The translations under genes and the position numbers were made by a program. A stretch of 64,000 nucleotides of DNA from NCBI GenBank assembly GCA_965215045.1, contig OZ244031.1, positions 1,240,001-1,304,000 on the forward strand, given 5' to 3'. The notes beneath the pieces were generated by a model. It did not search any database. It saw only the letters and a program-made list of their open reading frames with translations, and was not told where the DNA came from. Numbering within the stretch: the stretch's first letter is position 1; every line of letters starts with the position of its first letter. Source of the DNA: G965215045 sp965215045 (GTDB lineage: Bacteria; Pseudomonadota; Gammaproteobacteria; JABABF01). Below are positions 1-14,900 of the stretch, in pieces.

Positions 1-1
1 T

Positions 2-3000
2 GTGCGGGTGGGCCAGCTGCAGCCGAACGAGGAGGTTACGGTTACGATGCGGTCCGACTTCGGGACGGATCTGCGATTCGTGGATGATGCCATTAATTCG
101 ATCGAACCGCCGGTTTTCAGATTGAGTGCCTCCATGCCCTCTGATGCAGTGTGGGTGCTGGTTGTCGATGATAACCTGGGCGAACCGCGCGAGAGCTTCA
201 GCCTGTACGTGGATGCGGTGAGTTCGCTGTACCCCGCGACCCGGACCATCGTGGTGCCGATCACCATCCCGCGCCACGGCTACAAAATCCGCGACTTCCA
301 CGCCGTGCCCCCGTACGCGATTTTGCGCGATGCCCCCGATCCCGCCGATCGGATCAGCGACAAGATTTATGCCGACCATGTGCCGCTGGAAGTCCGGGCG
401 AGCGTGGAGGGTGGAAGGGCGGGTGCGGTGCTGTTTCCAGATGATGTGCTGCTGCTGACGTGGGAGAGGCGGGGTCAGGTCTTCGCCAGCACCCGGATAC
501 AGTTGGTGGGAGACGGTGTGTCGACGCAAACCGCTGTGAGCAGGTCCTTCCAGCTGCCGCAGCCGGGTCATTATGAACTGGCACTCGCAGCCCGCTTTGC
601 CAGTGGGGAGCCGGGCGACCAGATGGCCCTGGACCCCGTGGCACCGCACCAGGTCGAGGCCCTGCCGCCACCGGTGATCACTTTTTCTTTGCCCGAGGGC
701 AGCCGCGTGACGCCGGAATCAGGGAGACAGCTCACTCTGACAAGCGGTGAAAATGTGTTCGGTGTATTGGGACTCAGGATCGATCAATCGTCTCCTTTCC
801 ACGCCACTTTTGCACCGGGGATTGACATATCCGGTTTCGAAGATCAGGTGTTGAATGAGTTTGGCCGTACCGGTAGCGAAATACCGCCCATACAAATTTT
901 CCCAGACAATATCCCCGAGCCGGCCGAGACTTTTACGCTCAGCAGCCGCTTCTCCATAGACTTCGGTGCGGGGGATGATGCCCCGCCCTTCTCCCAGCGT
1001 GTCGAGACCCAGGTAACGATTGCGCGCAACGGCTACGCATTGACGGCCCTGGGCTTCACGCACCCGGGCGGTACGCTGTATGCGACGGCACCGCTGACTT
1101 TGACCCTGACATTCAATGGCATGCTGCCGGCCCCGGTGAGCGTGCGATTCCAGGCGGTATCGACCGCACCCGCGGACGATACCGTTATTATCGAACGCAC
1201 GCTGCCGGCCGCAGATGCCCCCCGGCTGCCCGTGGATGCCACCCAGGCGACGCCCGTGACCCTGCCCGTGCGCCTGGCCCTGCCTTTTTCGACCGGCACC
1301 TGGACCGTGTCGGTGCACAGTGCGGTCTTCGCCAGCTCCGAATACGCCGCAGACCAGACGCGCCTGTCCGTGTCCGCCGGCACAGTCGAGATCACGGTCG
1401 TCGAGTCGCCGTTATCCCTGACCCTGCTGCTGACCCCGGATGCGGTTGCCGAGGGCGGTGCCCAGACCAGGTTGAACATAACGATATCCAATCGCCTGGC
1501 GTCGGCCCGGCACCTGAACTTTGAGATGTCGTTCCGGGGGACAGGGCGGCTCGATCCCCCCACCCGGTCCTTTGGTAGAGAGTTCTCGCCCGGCGGCGAT
1601 CAATTGAGTTTTAATTTTTCCGTGCTGGATGACGATGTGCCGAACCCGCGCACCCCGGCGGCGATCATTCTGCAGATCGAGGTAGAGGATGATATGGGCA
1701 ACCGCCTGGGGGGTGCCGAGGCACCGCTCATGGTGGCGCGCGCCGACTATCGGCTCACAAGTTTCGAGCTGCTGGATAGCAAAAGCCTCAAACCGTTGCC
1801 GGCGAGTGCGCAGCTGCCGCTGGGGCAGGAGTTTATCGCTGCCGTTACATTCAATGCGGGCCTGCCGGTGGCCGCGGACTTGCTCCTGGTGGCCAGCAAT
1901 GCAGACGGCCAGATGCACTCCCTGGACGGGGGCGTGGCTGACGCCGGAGACCTGCGAGCGGAATTTTCCACCAGCCTGCTGCGGCCGGGCACCTGGACCG
2001 TGAGCGTGGCGGCGCGATTTCAATCCGGGGAGTACTCGGGGGCTGCGGTGGACCAGGAAGATATCGATGTGGCAGCGGGGATGCAGTTTGAGCTGGTCGG
2101 GCTGCCGATCATTGTGCGGGCGGCGCTGGACCGCACGCTGGTGCGGGAGGGCGAGACGGCCTTTCTGAACCTGGAGGCGGAGAACCTGGGTGTGACGCTG
2201 CGGACATCCTTTGAAACTGCTACTCTTGAGAGCCTGGCTGTAGCCCTCAGAAGACTGCCATCCGCTGCTTTCGACCGGCTGTTTGATACACAGCACTTGA
2301 GTGCGGACAATCCGCGCCTGCAGTTGCGCATCCCGATTGCCCAAAACGAGCTTGCCGAGCCGCGCTCCATCCTGGTGCTCAACATGCTTGAGACGGTGCC
2401 CTTGTCGGGGGGGCCGGGTTCAGATCCATCGACCCGCACCCTGGCGGCGGACGTGGAGCTGGGCGACTCCACTTTCACCCTGGTGGTGCCGCGCGAGGAT
2501 TATGTGTTGCACCTGGACCCGCTATCCGCCCCGCTGCGGGTGGGGGTTGCACGGGTGTTTCAAGTGCGCCTGGACCAGCTTGCACCCACGGATGATCGGG
2601 TTAGGGCACCGTCCGCCTTGAGCCTGGGCCTTGCAATTGACGGCGGTGCCCGCCTGGACGCGGAACTTTCTCCGCTGCAGACAGTGCTCCCGCTGAGAGA
2701 CAGTACCATCCTGGTCTCAGTCGAGCTGCCGGCTGTGGGCATGTATACGCTGCGCATCAGCACCGCGCAGTTTGCCATCGGCGAGCCAGGAGATCAGCAA
2801 CCGGTATTGCCACCCCCGCTGCACTTTGCAGCGGTCGACCTGGAGCTGGAGTTGGTGCTGGGGCAGGAGACGGCCTTGGTGGAGGGGGCGGAGCCTGCGC
2901 CCACCCTGGGCATCGTGGCCCGCAACCTGCTGCCGGGTGAGCAGGTAACGGTGGACCTGAGTGTATTGCCGAACGAGCTGGACCTGGTACCGTCCATGGC

Positions 3001-6000
3001 TTCCGTGATCCTGTCGACTCCCGGGGGCATGGTGGCCCACACCCGCGTCGAATTGCGGGTGATCGCCGATCAGATGCCCGAGCCGCGGGAAAGCGTTGTA
3101 TTGCGTGCATCCGCTACCTCCACCCCGCGTCTTACGGCGAACCTGCCCCCGGTCACAGACAGCCTGGAGCTGGTGATCGCACCCAGCGATTACGAATTGC
3201 GCTTGCGCCTGGAACCCGATGGCACGGTGGAGAACCAGCCTTTCACGCTGGTGGTGGAGATGAACGTGCCGGCGCCATCGACCGTGGTGAACCTCTTCGT
3301 CGAGGGCGGGAAGGTGGGCACCCAGGACTGTTTCTTCAGCGATACTGTGCCATTCGTGTTTGTGCCGACATCGGATACGCCGCTGGAGCTGGCGGCAATC
3401 CCCATGGGGGAAACCGAGTCGCGGACGGAGGTGGAGACCCGGGCCATCGCCGCTGCTGCTGCCGGGGAGTTCTGTTTGCGTTTCGCCCCCCAGGCCCCGC
3501 CGCGCTTTGCGTCCGGGCCGGGCGGGGGTCTCAGGCTGGTGAATGCCGATGAGGATTCTCCGGTGTTGTTGCGCCACGACTACCGGGCGACCCTGGATGC
3601 CGGAGACGGGCCGTTCTATGTCGGCGATTACCTGGCACTGACTGCGGCCGGCAACTACTTGGTCTCCGCCGCTGCCGTGCTCAGCCTGCAGATGTCTTTT
3701 GCCGACGGGGAGGCGTTGCCGGCACCCTCCCTCGTCATCCCGCAGGGCGGGCGATCGGGCATCTTTCCCGGGGTGCTGCTGACACGGCCGGGCACCTTGA
3801 CGATACACATCGCCGAGTACAGTTTCTCCGACCGCATCGGCAAGCGGGCGGGTCTCCCGCAAGAGGGCCAACTGGAGCTGCAGGTCTTGATGCAGCGTCC
3901 GCTGGTCGCCGCCATCAGTGGCTGCAATGTCGATTCCCGCGGCGAGGTCTGGGCACAAGAGGGCGAAAAGTGCACGCTGACCGTGAACCTGCCCGACAAC
4001 CTGGTACTGGATATCCGGGCCGTGGATGAAGACGGCAACCCGAGCCTGGACGTGTCCCCGGCACTGTGGACCGGGCAGCTGCCGGGCCAGGGGGGAGCAC
4101 CCCTGCAGCTGGAAGTATCCGTGAGGGAGGACATGGCACCCGAAGAGCGCGAGACGGTGTACTTCGAGTTCCGGCGGCCGGGCGATACCGCACTCCTGCC
4201 ACTGGCTTCGACCCCGAGCCTGGTCATCGCGCGCAACGATTATGAGATCATCCGTTGGAGCGTGACTCCCACGGTGCTGGTCGAGTTCAACGATCTGAGG
4301 ATCGATGTGGAGTTGAACCGGGCCGTTCCGGCCGGTTCCGTGGCAGATATTCTCATCGAAGCCCGGAACCGGGATTTGGTCCGGCCGGCGAGAGTGACCA
4401 TCGCCGCGGGCCAGACCACCGGCAGTGGCAGCATTCGCCTGGAGCGCCTGGGGGAACACATCCTGTCGCTGACCGACCTGTCGGTCCTGACCAATCCGCA
4501 GCCGGGAGACCAGACGGTACTGAAGCGGTCGCCCGTCCAGCACCGGGTTACGGTCGGCCCGCCGGCCGTCAGCGGGCAGACGGCGGGCGATGCGATCGCG
4601 GTCAGTGCCCTGGGCGTGTCGGCACCGGAAATACGCGCGGGCCAGGCGGTTATGCTGGAGGCGGAACTGAGTGCGCCGGCACCGGCACCCGTGTTCCTTT
4701 CGCTGGACCTGTTCCGCGCCGAAGACCTGCTGCGGTCGCTGCAGCTGCGGATTGCCGCGGGGGACCGTGTCAGCACTCTGGAGCTGAAACTGAGACAGGC
4801 CGGGGAACATCGGATCGCCTATCGTCAGGCGCGTTTGCCGGATCAAGTGCTGGCGGAAGAGGGCGCACTGGCATTCATCGCCGCCGCCCGCACGCTGACC
4901 GTGACCGTGCGTCCCCGGCTCGGGCTGAGCCTGGAGCTGCAGTGTCCGGCCGGGGCGGCGGTGCAGGAGTTGGAGCTGTTCGGGATGGGAGAGACGGAAT
5001 GCGTACTGCAAATTGCGGCCACTGAAAACCTGTTGCCGCTGCTGCCCAGGGAGAGCGTGCCGGAACTGCGCATTCTCTCCAGTGAACGGGTGGGCATTGG
5101 ACTGCGGCTTGACCCCTCCGATGATACGGCGGCGACCACTCTGACGACCCTGTGGACCCTGACGCAGGGCCAGTTGGTGACGTTCGCAGGTGGTGAATTG
5201 TCGCTGCCGGCCTTCTTCACCAATGTTCTGCCCGCGGATAGCACCTTCCCGGCCGCAGAAATCCTGCAATTGCGGGCGGAGGCAGACATCAGGTCCCCGC
5301 TGGGCGATGTTACGGTGCTCTCGGAGCCCCTGGAGCTGCCAGTCGCACTGGTCGCGTCCGCGTCCACGCTGAATCGCCTGAGCATTATCAGCGACAGCAC
5401 AATATTTGTGCTCGGGACGGTGGTGGACGTGGAAATGGAAGTGGCCCGGGAGGTTCCCTCAGACCTGGAGGTGGGGCTGGAGTGGGGGCCATCCGGCGGC
5501 GAGCTGCAGCACACCACGGCGACCATCCTCGCCGGGACTTCCATGGCCCGGGTGCTGCTTGTGCCGTCCACCATGACGGGAACGGGGGACTACCGCGTCG
5601 ATGTGGTCGCCATGCGCTTTGCAGACGGCATCACCCCGGCCCCGTCGGAGACCGTGGACGCCCAGGAGTTCACCGTGGTTGCCGAGCTCCCCTTCCCCTT
5701 CAACCGGTTTACGTACACGGGGGAACTGCGCTACCCGGGTGACCACTCGTGTTTTGACAATCCGTTCAAGTACTTTGACGAGCAATGTGATGCGTCCGCG
5801 CCTCCGGAGTTGGGCATCACAATAAACTCTGCAGGCTTCACCACCACCCGGTCACTGAGTGTAAGAGTGCGTCCCCGGTCGCCGCTGTTGGCCGTGTTTC
5901 ACGGCAATCCCGACGGTGCCGCCGACCAGGAAACCTTGAGTCTCTCCGCTGGTTTTGAAACTAAAAGCACGGCGCGGCGCTGGTTTGTCAACGTGCTGAA

Positions 6001-8960
6001 TGATAGTTTGCCCAACCCCCGCCAGGATGTGGACTTCTATATCGAGATTTCCCTGGACGGCGGCACCACGTACTTCCGCTTCGGCCCGATAGTAACGGCA
6101 CCCATAACACGCGATGATTACCACTTGCAGTTCATCAGACTGGGGGAGGAGTGTAGATTCGATGCCGATGCCACGGCCCAGAATTATGTAGAGAGATGCT
6201 GGCAGCGGGCGGTATTGGAGTTGAATGCGCCCGCCCCGGTGGGCTTGGACTTTGGCGGCTCCGCGGTCAACAGCGGAGAGATTGACCCCTCTGATCTGTC
6301 CATTCCGGCCGGCAGCAGGCGCACCGAGTCCTTCCGGGTCTTGTCGGACGATGCTATTCGTTTCAATCAAGGCCGCTTTGCCATCTCCCAGGAAGACGAC
6401 CAGACGACAGTGCCGTTTGTGAACACCCCCTTGAGTGCCGTGACCGGGCTGGGTCCCCGGGATCGGTCACTGCCCCTGCTGCTGGAATGGCAGGATGGGC
6501 CCGTGCAGCTGCAGCCGGGTGTGCCCACGCCGCTGCGCCTGGGTCTGAGGGAGGCGGCCTTCACCCTGAAGGGAGCGTTCGACAGCTCCGGCCTGGACAT
6601 CCCGGTGGACTTGTCAATGTATGAGGGAAACCTTTTATGGATACCGGAGACCCTGTCGCTGGGGCAGACTACATCTCTGCCGGACCTGCATCTGTCACTG
6701 GCGGGCGACGGCGTGATGGAGACCGATAACACGTATTGGGAATGGTCTCTGAACACGGTGTCCGCCCCGGAGCGGAGCGTGGTGCTGACCCTGGACCGGG
6801 ACGGGGTCTCGCCCAGGCGGGAAATCGAGCTGTTTGCGCACCCGCCGGGTGGCCAAGTCCGTTCTGTCAACCGCGTAAGGCTCCCGTTCACCGTCCCGCG
6901 CTACGGCTTCCGTTTCGAGTCCCTGGAGGTTACGGAGCAGTCCTCCTCCGAGGTGGAGCTGAGATTGCGGCTCAATGCGCCGGCACCGGGAACCCTGCAA
7001 ATCACGGTGGTGGCCGACGACGGCCAGTCCACGCCCCGGGAGTTTATGCTGCAAATCTTCGGGGGTGCCGATTCCAACAGCGCGTTCGCCGGCGGGCTGA
7101 CGGCGGGTCGGAACTACGTGTTTTCGGTGCGCCAGACGCCCATTCCCGGCCCCGCCCTGGAAGGCGACCAGACCGTGATAGAGGCGGTGCCGGCACTGGC
7201 ACAGATGTCCCTGGGCACCCCGCCGGAGTTCGAGCTGCTGGCCAGCCTGGACCGGGATCTGCTGGTCGAAGGTGAGAGTGCGAACCTGAGTCTGGCTGCC
7301 ACCGGCCTGGATGCGGGCTCGCTGGCCCTGTTCCTGTCCTCCGACCCGCCCCGGCTGATGTCATTCAGCCTGGCGGACGGGCAGTCCGCAGAGAGTGTAA
7401 CCCTGTCGGCCCAGGTGCCGACTGCGACCGTGATCGTGCGGATACTGGACAATGATCAGCCGCAGCGTCGGGCGGTCCGGTATATAGAGATTGCGGCGAC
7501 GGGTGCCGTGGTGAGCGGCAGTACCCGGGTGCGGCTGACGGTTGCGCGCAACGACTGGATGACAGGGGACGTCAGCTTGTTCCCGGTGTCGGGCCGGGTG
7601 CTCCCGGGCCAGGAGTTCCAGTTACAACTGCCGCTGAATGCGCGGACACCGGCCCCTAGCGTTTCGAGAATGCAGTTGCGCGATCCGCAGACCGGCTTCG
7701 TGTCGAATTATGTGCAGAGCCGAGGGAACATAGGTCTCGTTCATATGAATTTCACCGTAGACGATACTTTGCTGCCGCTGTTTAACCTGCCGCCGGAAGG
7801 CGGTCGTTTCGTGGTCGTGTTCGATGCGGAATTTACCGAGTACCTGGAGCGGGACCAGAGGGAAATACTCCTGGGGGTAGACAGCGGTGACTGGCCCGAG
7901 ATAGAGATCGTGCCGATCGAGCTGGGTCTCTCGCCGTCGACCGCCACCCTGCAGGAAGGGCAGAGTACGGCCTGGACACTGACGGCCCCGGGCTACCCTT
8001 CGGGCGATGTATTTGGCATCTTCGACCAGGACGTGACGATTCTCCTGCGGGAGCAGAAGCGGGACCCGAACGACCCCGATCAATTGATCATTACGCCCAC
8101 AACCGTCTCCTTCGCCTTGTTCGATGGGGAACTGGTCACAACGGTGCAGGTGCAGGCGGTAGACGATGGCCGGGCGCAATTGCGGCGCGAGCTGCAGTTC
8201 ACGGCGGCGGCCGACCGGGCACAGACGGCGGCGGCCCGCATTATGATTCCGCGCCACGGTTACGAGGTGCAGAGTTTCACCGTGTCCCCCGCGGCCCCGG
8301 ACATCGGCCAGGGCGAGATGGTTACAATCCAGGTGCTGCTCAATGCGCCTCCCCAGTCCGAGGTGCTGCTGGAATTCGAGGTCGAGCCGCCGGATCTGAG
8401 CCTGCCCGCCACCCTGATGCGCATTCCACCCCCCGCATACCCGGGGGCCCTCGGGCCGCGCGGCGTCGAGGCACAGTTCAGACCCCGGGCGGCGGCCGGC
8501 ACTTATATCATCACCTTGAGCACCGCGACCTTCGTTGCCAGTGAAATGGGAGACCAGCGGCTGATCCTGGGCACCCCGGTCCACCGCACCCTGACCCTGA
8601 GCGTCCAGCCCCTTGCCCTGGTGACGAGTCTCGAGCCGGCGGTCGGGGGCGAGGGCGAGGTGCTGGACCTGGAGCTGGTGCTGCCGGGGGATGGGAACTG
8701 GCCGGCCGACCTGGTGTTCGATGTGGCCGTGAGTGCCCCGGCCCATGCGGGTGAATTGTTGTTTTACCTGGCCGGCGACACCGCAGAAGCGGCGACCCGC
8801 ACCCTGTCCCTGTCCCTGGGTGCCGGTGTGCGCACCAGTACCGTGCGCGTGTTGCTGGTCGATGACGCCCTGCCCGAGCCGCGGGAGGCGGTGCAAATCC
8901 GGGTGGCCGGCGAGTTGATTCTCATGACCGAAGTGCGTGCGACAATCGCGCGCAACGATT
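2..8960 (+). repeat. Higher-order repeat of the giant gene, copy 1 (~9 kb)
   Basis: This block of about 13 modules is colinear with 10030-18945. Matching landmarks lie 10.03 kb apart at the left edge, 10.01 kb near position 783 and 9.99 kb near 8851. Paired modules resemble each other far more than neighbouring modules do, so an ancestral ~9 kb segment was duplicated as a unit. The right edge falls on the ARNDY linker at about 8950. The left edge may lie outside the window. Confidence 0.9.
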
Positions 8961-11900
8961 ACGAGCTGGACCTTCTGCCGCTGCAGTACCGGCTGGCGAC
9001 CGAGGGTGCCTCCCTGCCCGTGAGCGTGGAGTTGAATGCGGCGGAACCCGACTCAGACCTGGAACTGGAGCTGCGGGCACGGCCTGCGGACGGCAGCATA
9101 TCCGCCCCCCTGCCGCTGATGATCGCCGCCGGCCAGCGCCGGGCCAGCGGGACTTTCGTCCTGCCATCCGTGCCGGGCCAGTGGGCCGTGGCGGTGAGCC
9201 AGGCGCGCTTTGCGGTCGTGGAACTGGGCGACCAGCTGGGCCCCGCACTGGGCCCGGGTGTGCACTTGGAGATTATCGAAGATATCAACTTGCGCTTGCT
9301 TATGAGCTTGTCCCCGCCCGAGACCGCCGAGGGCGAGAGGAGCTCCCTGGTCGTGACGCCCAGCGCACCGGTGCCGGTACCCATGATGTTCCGCCTGGAA
9401 ATCGCCGGCGATGATCTGCAGTTCCATCCCCGGGCGTCGACCGCCGTCGAATTCACCCTGGGGCCGTCCGCACCGGACTTCACGGTCCCGGTGATGGCAC
9501 TGCGGGACAATCTGCCCGAGGAGCGGGAGTCGGTGCGCATCACGGTGCGCAGCCTGGACCTGCTCCCGGCGGTGGCGGCGGACACGGCGGCGGTCATCCC
9601 GCGCAACGGCTTTGCCGCCCGCCTGGAAGGGGTGCCGGAGATCGCGCGCCTGGGCAGTGAACTGCGGCCCGGCGTGCAGTTGAATGCCAGGGTCCCGGAA
9701 GGCTCCACGGTGCGGGTCGTGATCGAATGGCATTTCACTTCGGGTTCGATGCCCACCGAGTTGGGCAGTGCCGAGGCGGACATCGAAGGGGGACAGGATT
9801 CCGTCAGCTTCGACCCGGTGCCACTTGAGCGGGTGGGCGAATATGCATTCACCCTGCGTTCTGCGAGTTTTGAGTTGCCGTTCACCGGCGGCGATCAGCG
9901 GCAGCTGGACGGAGTGCCGGCGACCTGGACGGTGAGCGTCTCGGAGCTGCCCTTGCAGGTGACGCCCTCCGAGCTGGTTACGAGCATTGATACCCCGGGT
10001 GATATAGTGGAAGACACAACGGGACTGGTCAGAGTGTGGGTGGGCCAGCTGCTGCCGGGTGAGGAGCTCAGGGTGACGCTGCGGCACGACTTCGGGGCGG
10101 ATGCGCACTTTGTGGGTACTGTAAATGAACGGATCGAGCCGCCCGCTTTCGTGTTGAGTGCCTCCACGCCCTCTAAATTGCTGGCGATACGCTTTGTCGA
10201 AGATAACCTGACCGAAAACCGCGAGACCTTTCGCTTGTACGTGGATGGGGTGAGTTCACTGGATGTCGTGGGCACCACCCGCACCGTGGTGGCGTCGCTC
10301 ACCGTGCCGCGCCACGGCTACGCGATCACCGAATTTGAGGCCCTGCCCCCGTACGAGATTACGCCGGATGCCACCAAGATTTATGCGGACCATGTGCCGC
10401 TGAACGTCCAGCTCACCGTGGGCGGCGATACCGGGAATGCGCTGCCGCAGCGGCGGGATATGGTGCTGCTGAAGTTGGAGAGGCGGGGGCGCCTCTTCGC
10501 CCGCCAAGAGGCACAGGTGGCAGGCGGTGTGTTTGCGAGCACGCGTGTGATCGTGCCCTTCCATCTGCCGCTGGCGGGTCAGTATGAACTGGTGCTCACC
10601 AGTGCCCGCTTTGCCGATGCGGAGCCGGGCGACCAGCAGGAGCTGTCCCTGGACCAGGTCTCACCGCACCGGGTCGAGGCCTTTCCGCCACCGGTGGTCA
10701 TCCTGGGCTCGCCGGTGGTGTCAGAGGATAGCCCCCCTTTACTTGGTATATCCGTCACAAATGTGTTCGGTGCATTGGGACTCAATATAGATCAATCGTC
10801 TCCTTTCCACGCCACTCATACACCGGGGGTTGACCTATCAGGTTCTGGGGATCAGAGATTGGATCGGATTGCTCGTACGAGTAGCGGATCCTACGACCTG
10901 ACCGTTTTCGATGACGATATCCCCGAGCCGGCCGAGACTTTTGCGGTCGGCTCCCGGTTCTCTATAGACTTCGGTGCGGGGGATGATTCCCCGCCCTTCT
11001 ACCAGCGTGTGGAGGCCCGGGTAACGATTGCGCGCAACGACTACGCCTTGACGGCCCTGGATTTCACGCACCCGGGCGGCACGCTGTATGCGACGGCACC
11101 GGTGCCGGTAACCCTGACATTCAATGGCATGCTGCCGGCCCCGGTGGAGGTGGAATTCCGGGCGGTATCGTCCGCCTCCCCGAGCAATCCGGTAACTTTC
11201 TCCCGCACGCTGCCGGCCGCAGACCCCTTCACCCAGCCCGTGGATGCCCGCCAGGCGACGCCCGTGAGCCTGCCCGTGAACCTCCTCCTCCTCCCGCCTG
11301 CGGCCAGCACTTGGACCGTGTCGGTGGTCTCAGCGCGCTTCACCAGCTTCGAATACGCCGAAGACCAGGTGGACTTGTCGGTGTCCGCCGGCACAGTCGA
11401 CATCAGGGTTGTCGGGGGGGCACCGGTGTCCGTGCGGATAATACTGAGCGCGTCGATAGCGGACCAGCCCGCGGGGTTGACTGCCGAGGGCTTGCAGAAT
11501 ATTCTGAGCGTGGAGATTAACAATCCCCAGGCCCAGGCACAGGACGTGGTCTTAAGCCTGTCGTCCCGGGGGGTGGGACAGATCAACTTCAACCGCCCCG
11601 CTCCTGATTCCATTAATGTAACAGTACCGGCCAACGACTTTGTCGAAGAGGATGTTGGTTTTTCTGTGGTCGATGACGAGGTGCCGAACCCGCGCACCCC
11701 GGGGGCACTGGTTGTGCAGGCCCTGGTACGGGATGATATGGGCAATCCCCTGGCGGGTGCCGAGGCGTCGCTGACGGTGGCGCGCGCCGACTACCGGGTT
11801 ACAAGCCTGGAGCTGCTGGATAGCGAAAGCCGCAACCCGTTGCCCGAGGGGGCACAGCGGTCGCTGGGGCAGGACTTCATTGCTGCCGTGAACTTCAATG

Positions 11901-14900
11901 GCGGCCTGCCGGTGGCCACGAGCTGGACCGTGGTGGCCAGCCGTGCAGATGGCCAGACGCTGTCCTGGAACGGGGAGGAGCTTCCCGCCGGCACCCTGCG
12001 GGCGGAACTTTCCGCAAGCCTGTCCCGGCCGGGCACCTGGACCTTGAGCGTGCGGGCGCAATTCCTGTCCGGGGAGTACCCGATGCATCTGGCGGACCAG
12101 GAATACCTGGATACAACAGCACCGGAGGCGCAATTTACAGTCGTCGCGCTGCCGATTATCTTGCGGGCGGAATTTGACCGCACGCTGGTGCGGGAGGGCG
12201 AGACGGCATTCCTGAACCTGGAGGCCCGGAACCTGCTGGGGATGGAACTGGAGGTACGGTTTGAACTTGCGTATGGGAACGAAGCAGACCAAGAAGACGT
12301 GCACCCCGATGACTGGGATACCCTGTTCGCAGGGGCCACCACCTTTAATGCGGACACTCCGCGCCGCCAGCGGCGGATCAGGATTGCCCAGGACGGGCTG
12401 GCCGAGCCGCGCGAAACACTGGACATCGACTTCGACAGGGGGAGACTGACGGTGGACGTGGAGAACGTGGAGATCATCGACCTCGCCGCCCTGACGATCC
12501 CGCGCGAGGATTATGCGCTGTACCTGGATGCGCCCTCCGGCCTGCTGCGTGCGGGGGCTGCACTGGAGTTTGAAGTGCGCCTGGGCCATGTCGCACCCGC
12601 GGATGCTCGAGAGTCGGGGCCGTCCACCCTGAGCCTGAGCCTTGCAATTGACGGCGGTGCCCGCCTGGATTCAGAACTTTCTCCGCTGCAGACAGTGCTC
12701 CCGCTGGCTCACAGTAACATCAGGGTTCCCCTGAACCTGCCGGCTGCGGGCGTGTATACGCTGCGCATCAGCACCGCGCAGTTTGCCATCAGCGAGGCGG
12801 AAGACCAGCAACCGGTATTGCCGGAACCGCTGCGCCTTGAAGCGGTCGACCTGGAGCTGGAGTTGGTACTGAGGCAGGAGACGGAGCTGGTGGAGGGGGC
12901 GAGGCCTGCGCCCACCCTGGGCATAGTGGCCCGCAACCTGTTGCCGGGTGAGCAGGTGCTGGTGGACCTGAGTGTGCTGCCGGACGAGATGGACCTGGCA
13001 CCGTCCATGGCTTCCGTGATCCTGTCGACTCCCAGTGGCACGGTGGCCCGCACCCTCGTCGAATTGCGGGTGGTCGATGATGATCTGACCGAGCCGCGGG
13101 AAACCGTTGTATTGCATGCATCCGCCACCTCCACCCAGCGTCTTGCGGCGAACCTGCCCCCGGTAACGGCCAGCCTGGAGCTGGCGATCGCACCCAGCGA
13201 CTACGAATTGCGCTTGCGCCTGGAACCCAGTGGCACCCTGGGGGACCAGACCTTTGCGTTGATGGCGGAGTTGAGTGTGCCGGCACCATCGACCGTGGTG
13301 AACCTCTTCGTGCAGGATGAGAAGGCGGGTCCTCGAGGCTGTATCTTCAGCGATGTGACGCCATTCATATTTGCACCGGCACCGGATATGCCACTGGATC
13401 TGGGGGCAATCCCCATGGGAGAGACCGCATCGCAGGTGGTGGAGCTGTCGACCCGGGACCTCGATGCCGGGGAATACTGTTTCAGTTTTGTTTCTTCTTC
13501 GCCGACGCAATTTGCGTCCGGGCCGGGCGGGGGTCTGAAACCAGTGCATACCGAGACTTCTCCGGCATTTTTGCGCCACGAGTACCGGGCGACCCTGGAT
13601 GCCGGGGACGGGCCGTTCTATGTCGGGGACTACCTGGCCCTGGCATCGACCAGCAACTATGTGGTCTCCGCCGCTGCCGTGCTCTCACTGCAGATGTCTT
13701 TTGCCGGCGGGGAGCCGTCGCCGGCCCCCGCCATCGTTATCCTGCCGGGCGAGTCATCGGGCGTTTCCCCCGGGGTGCTGCTGACACAGGCGGGCATCCT
13801 GGGCTTGCACATCACCGACTACAGTTTCTCCGACCGCTTCGGTGCCCGGGAGGGTCTGGACGAAGAGGGCATACTGCAGCTGCGGGTTGAGATGCAGCGT
13901 CCGCTGGTCGCCGCCATCAGTGGCTGCAATGTCGATGCCCGGGGGCAGGCCTGGGCCCGGGAAGGCGATCAGTGCACGCTGACCGTGAACCTGGCCAACA
14001 ACCTGGTCCTGGATATCCGGGCCGTGGATGAAGACGGCAACCTGAGCACGGACGTGTCCCCGGCACTGTGGGCGGGGCAGCTGCCGGGCCAGGGGGGGGC
14101 ACCCCTGCAGCTGGACGTGTCCGTGAGTGAGGACATGGCACCCGAAGCGCGCGAGACGATTTACTTTGAGTTTCGGCTGCAGGGCGACACCAATCTCCTG
14201 CCACTGGCTTCGACCCCGAGCCTTATCATCGCGCGCAACGGTTATGAGATCACCCGCTGGAGCGTGACTCCCATGGAGCTGGCCGAGTTCGGCGAGCTGA
14301 TGATCGAAGTGGGCTTGAACGGGGCCGTGCCGGCCGGTTCCACGGCGGATATTCTCATCGAAGTCCGGCATGGGGGTTTCTCCTGGCCGGCGGCGTTGGA
14401 AATTTCCGCGGGCCAGACCATGGGCAGTGCCGGCATTCGCCTGGAGCGGCAGGGGGTACACGGCCTGTCGCTGACCGACCTGTCTTTCCTGAGCAACCCG
14501 CAGCCGGGAGACCAGGCGGCACTTGAGCCGCTGCCCGTCCGGCATCGGGTGACGGTCGGGCCGCCGGCCGGCAGCCCGCAGACGGCGGGTGAGGTGCTCG
14601 CGGTCAGTGCCCTGACAGTGAATGCGATGGAGATACGCGCGGGCCAGCAGGTTAATCTAAGGGCGGAACTGAGTGCGGCGGCACCGGCACCCGTGTTCCT
14701 GGACCTGGACCTGTTCCGCGGCGTAGACCTGCTGCAGCCGCTGCAGATGCGCTTTGCCGCGGGGGACAGCACCAGTGCCCTGGTGGTGAGGCTGAGGCAG
14801 GGCGGGGAGCATCAAATTGCCTATCGTCAGGCGCGTTTGCCGCATCAAGTGCTGGCGGAAGAGGGCGCACTGGCGTTCACCGCCGCCGCCCGCACACTGA

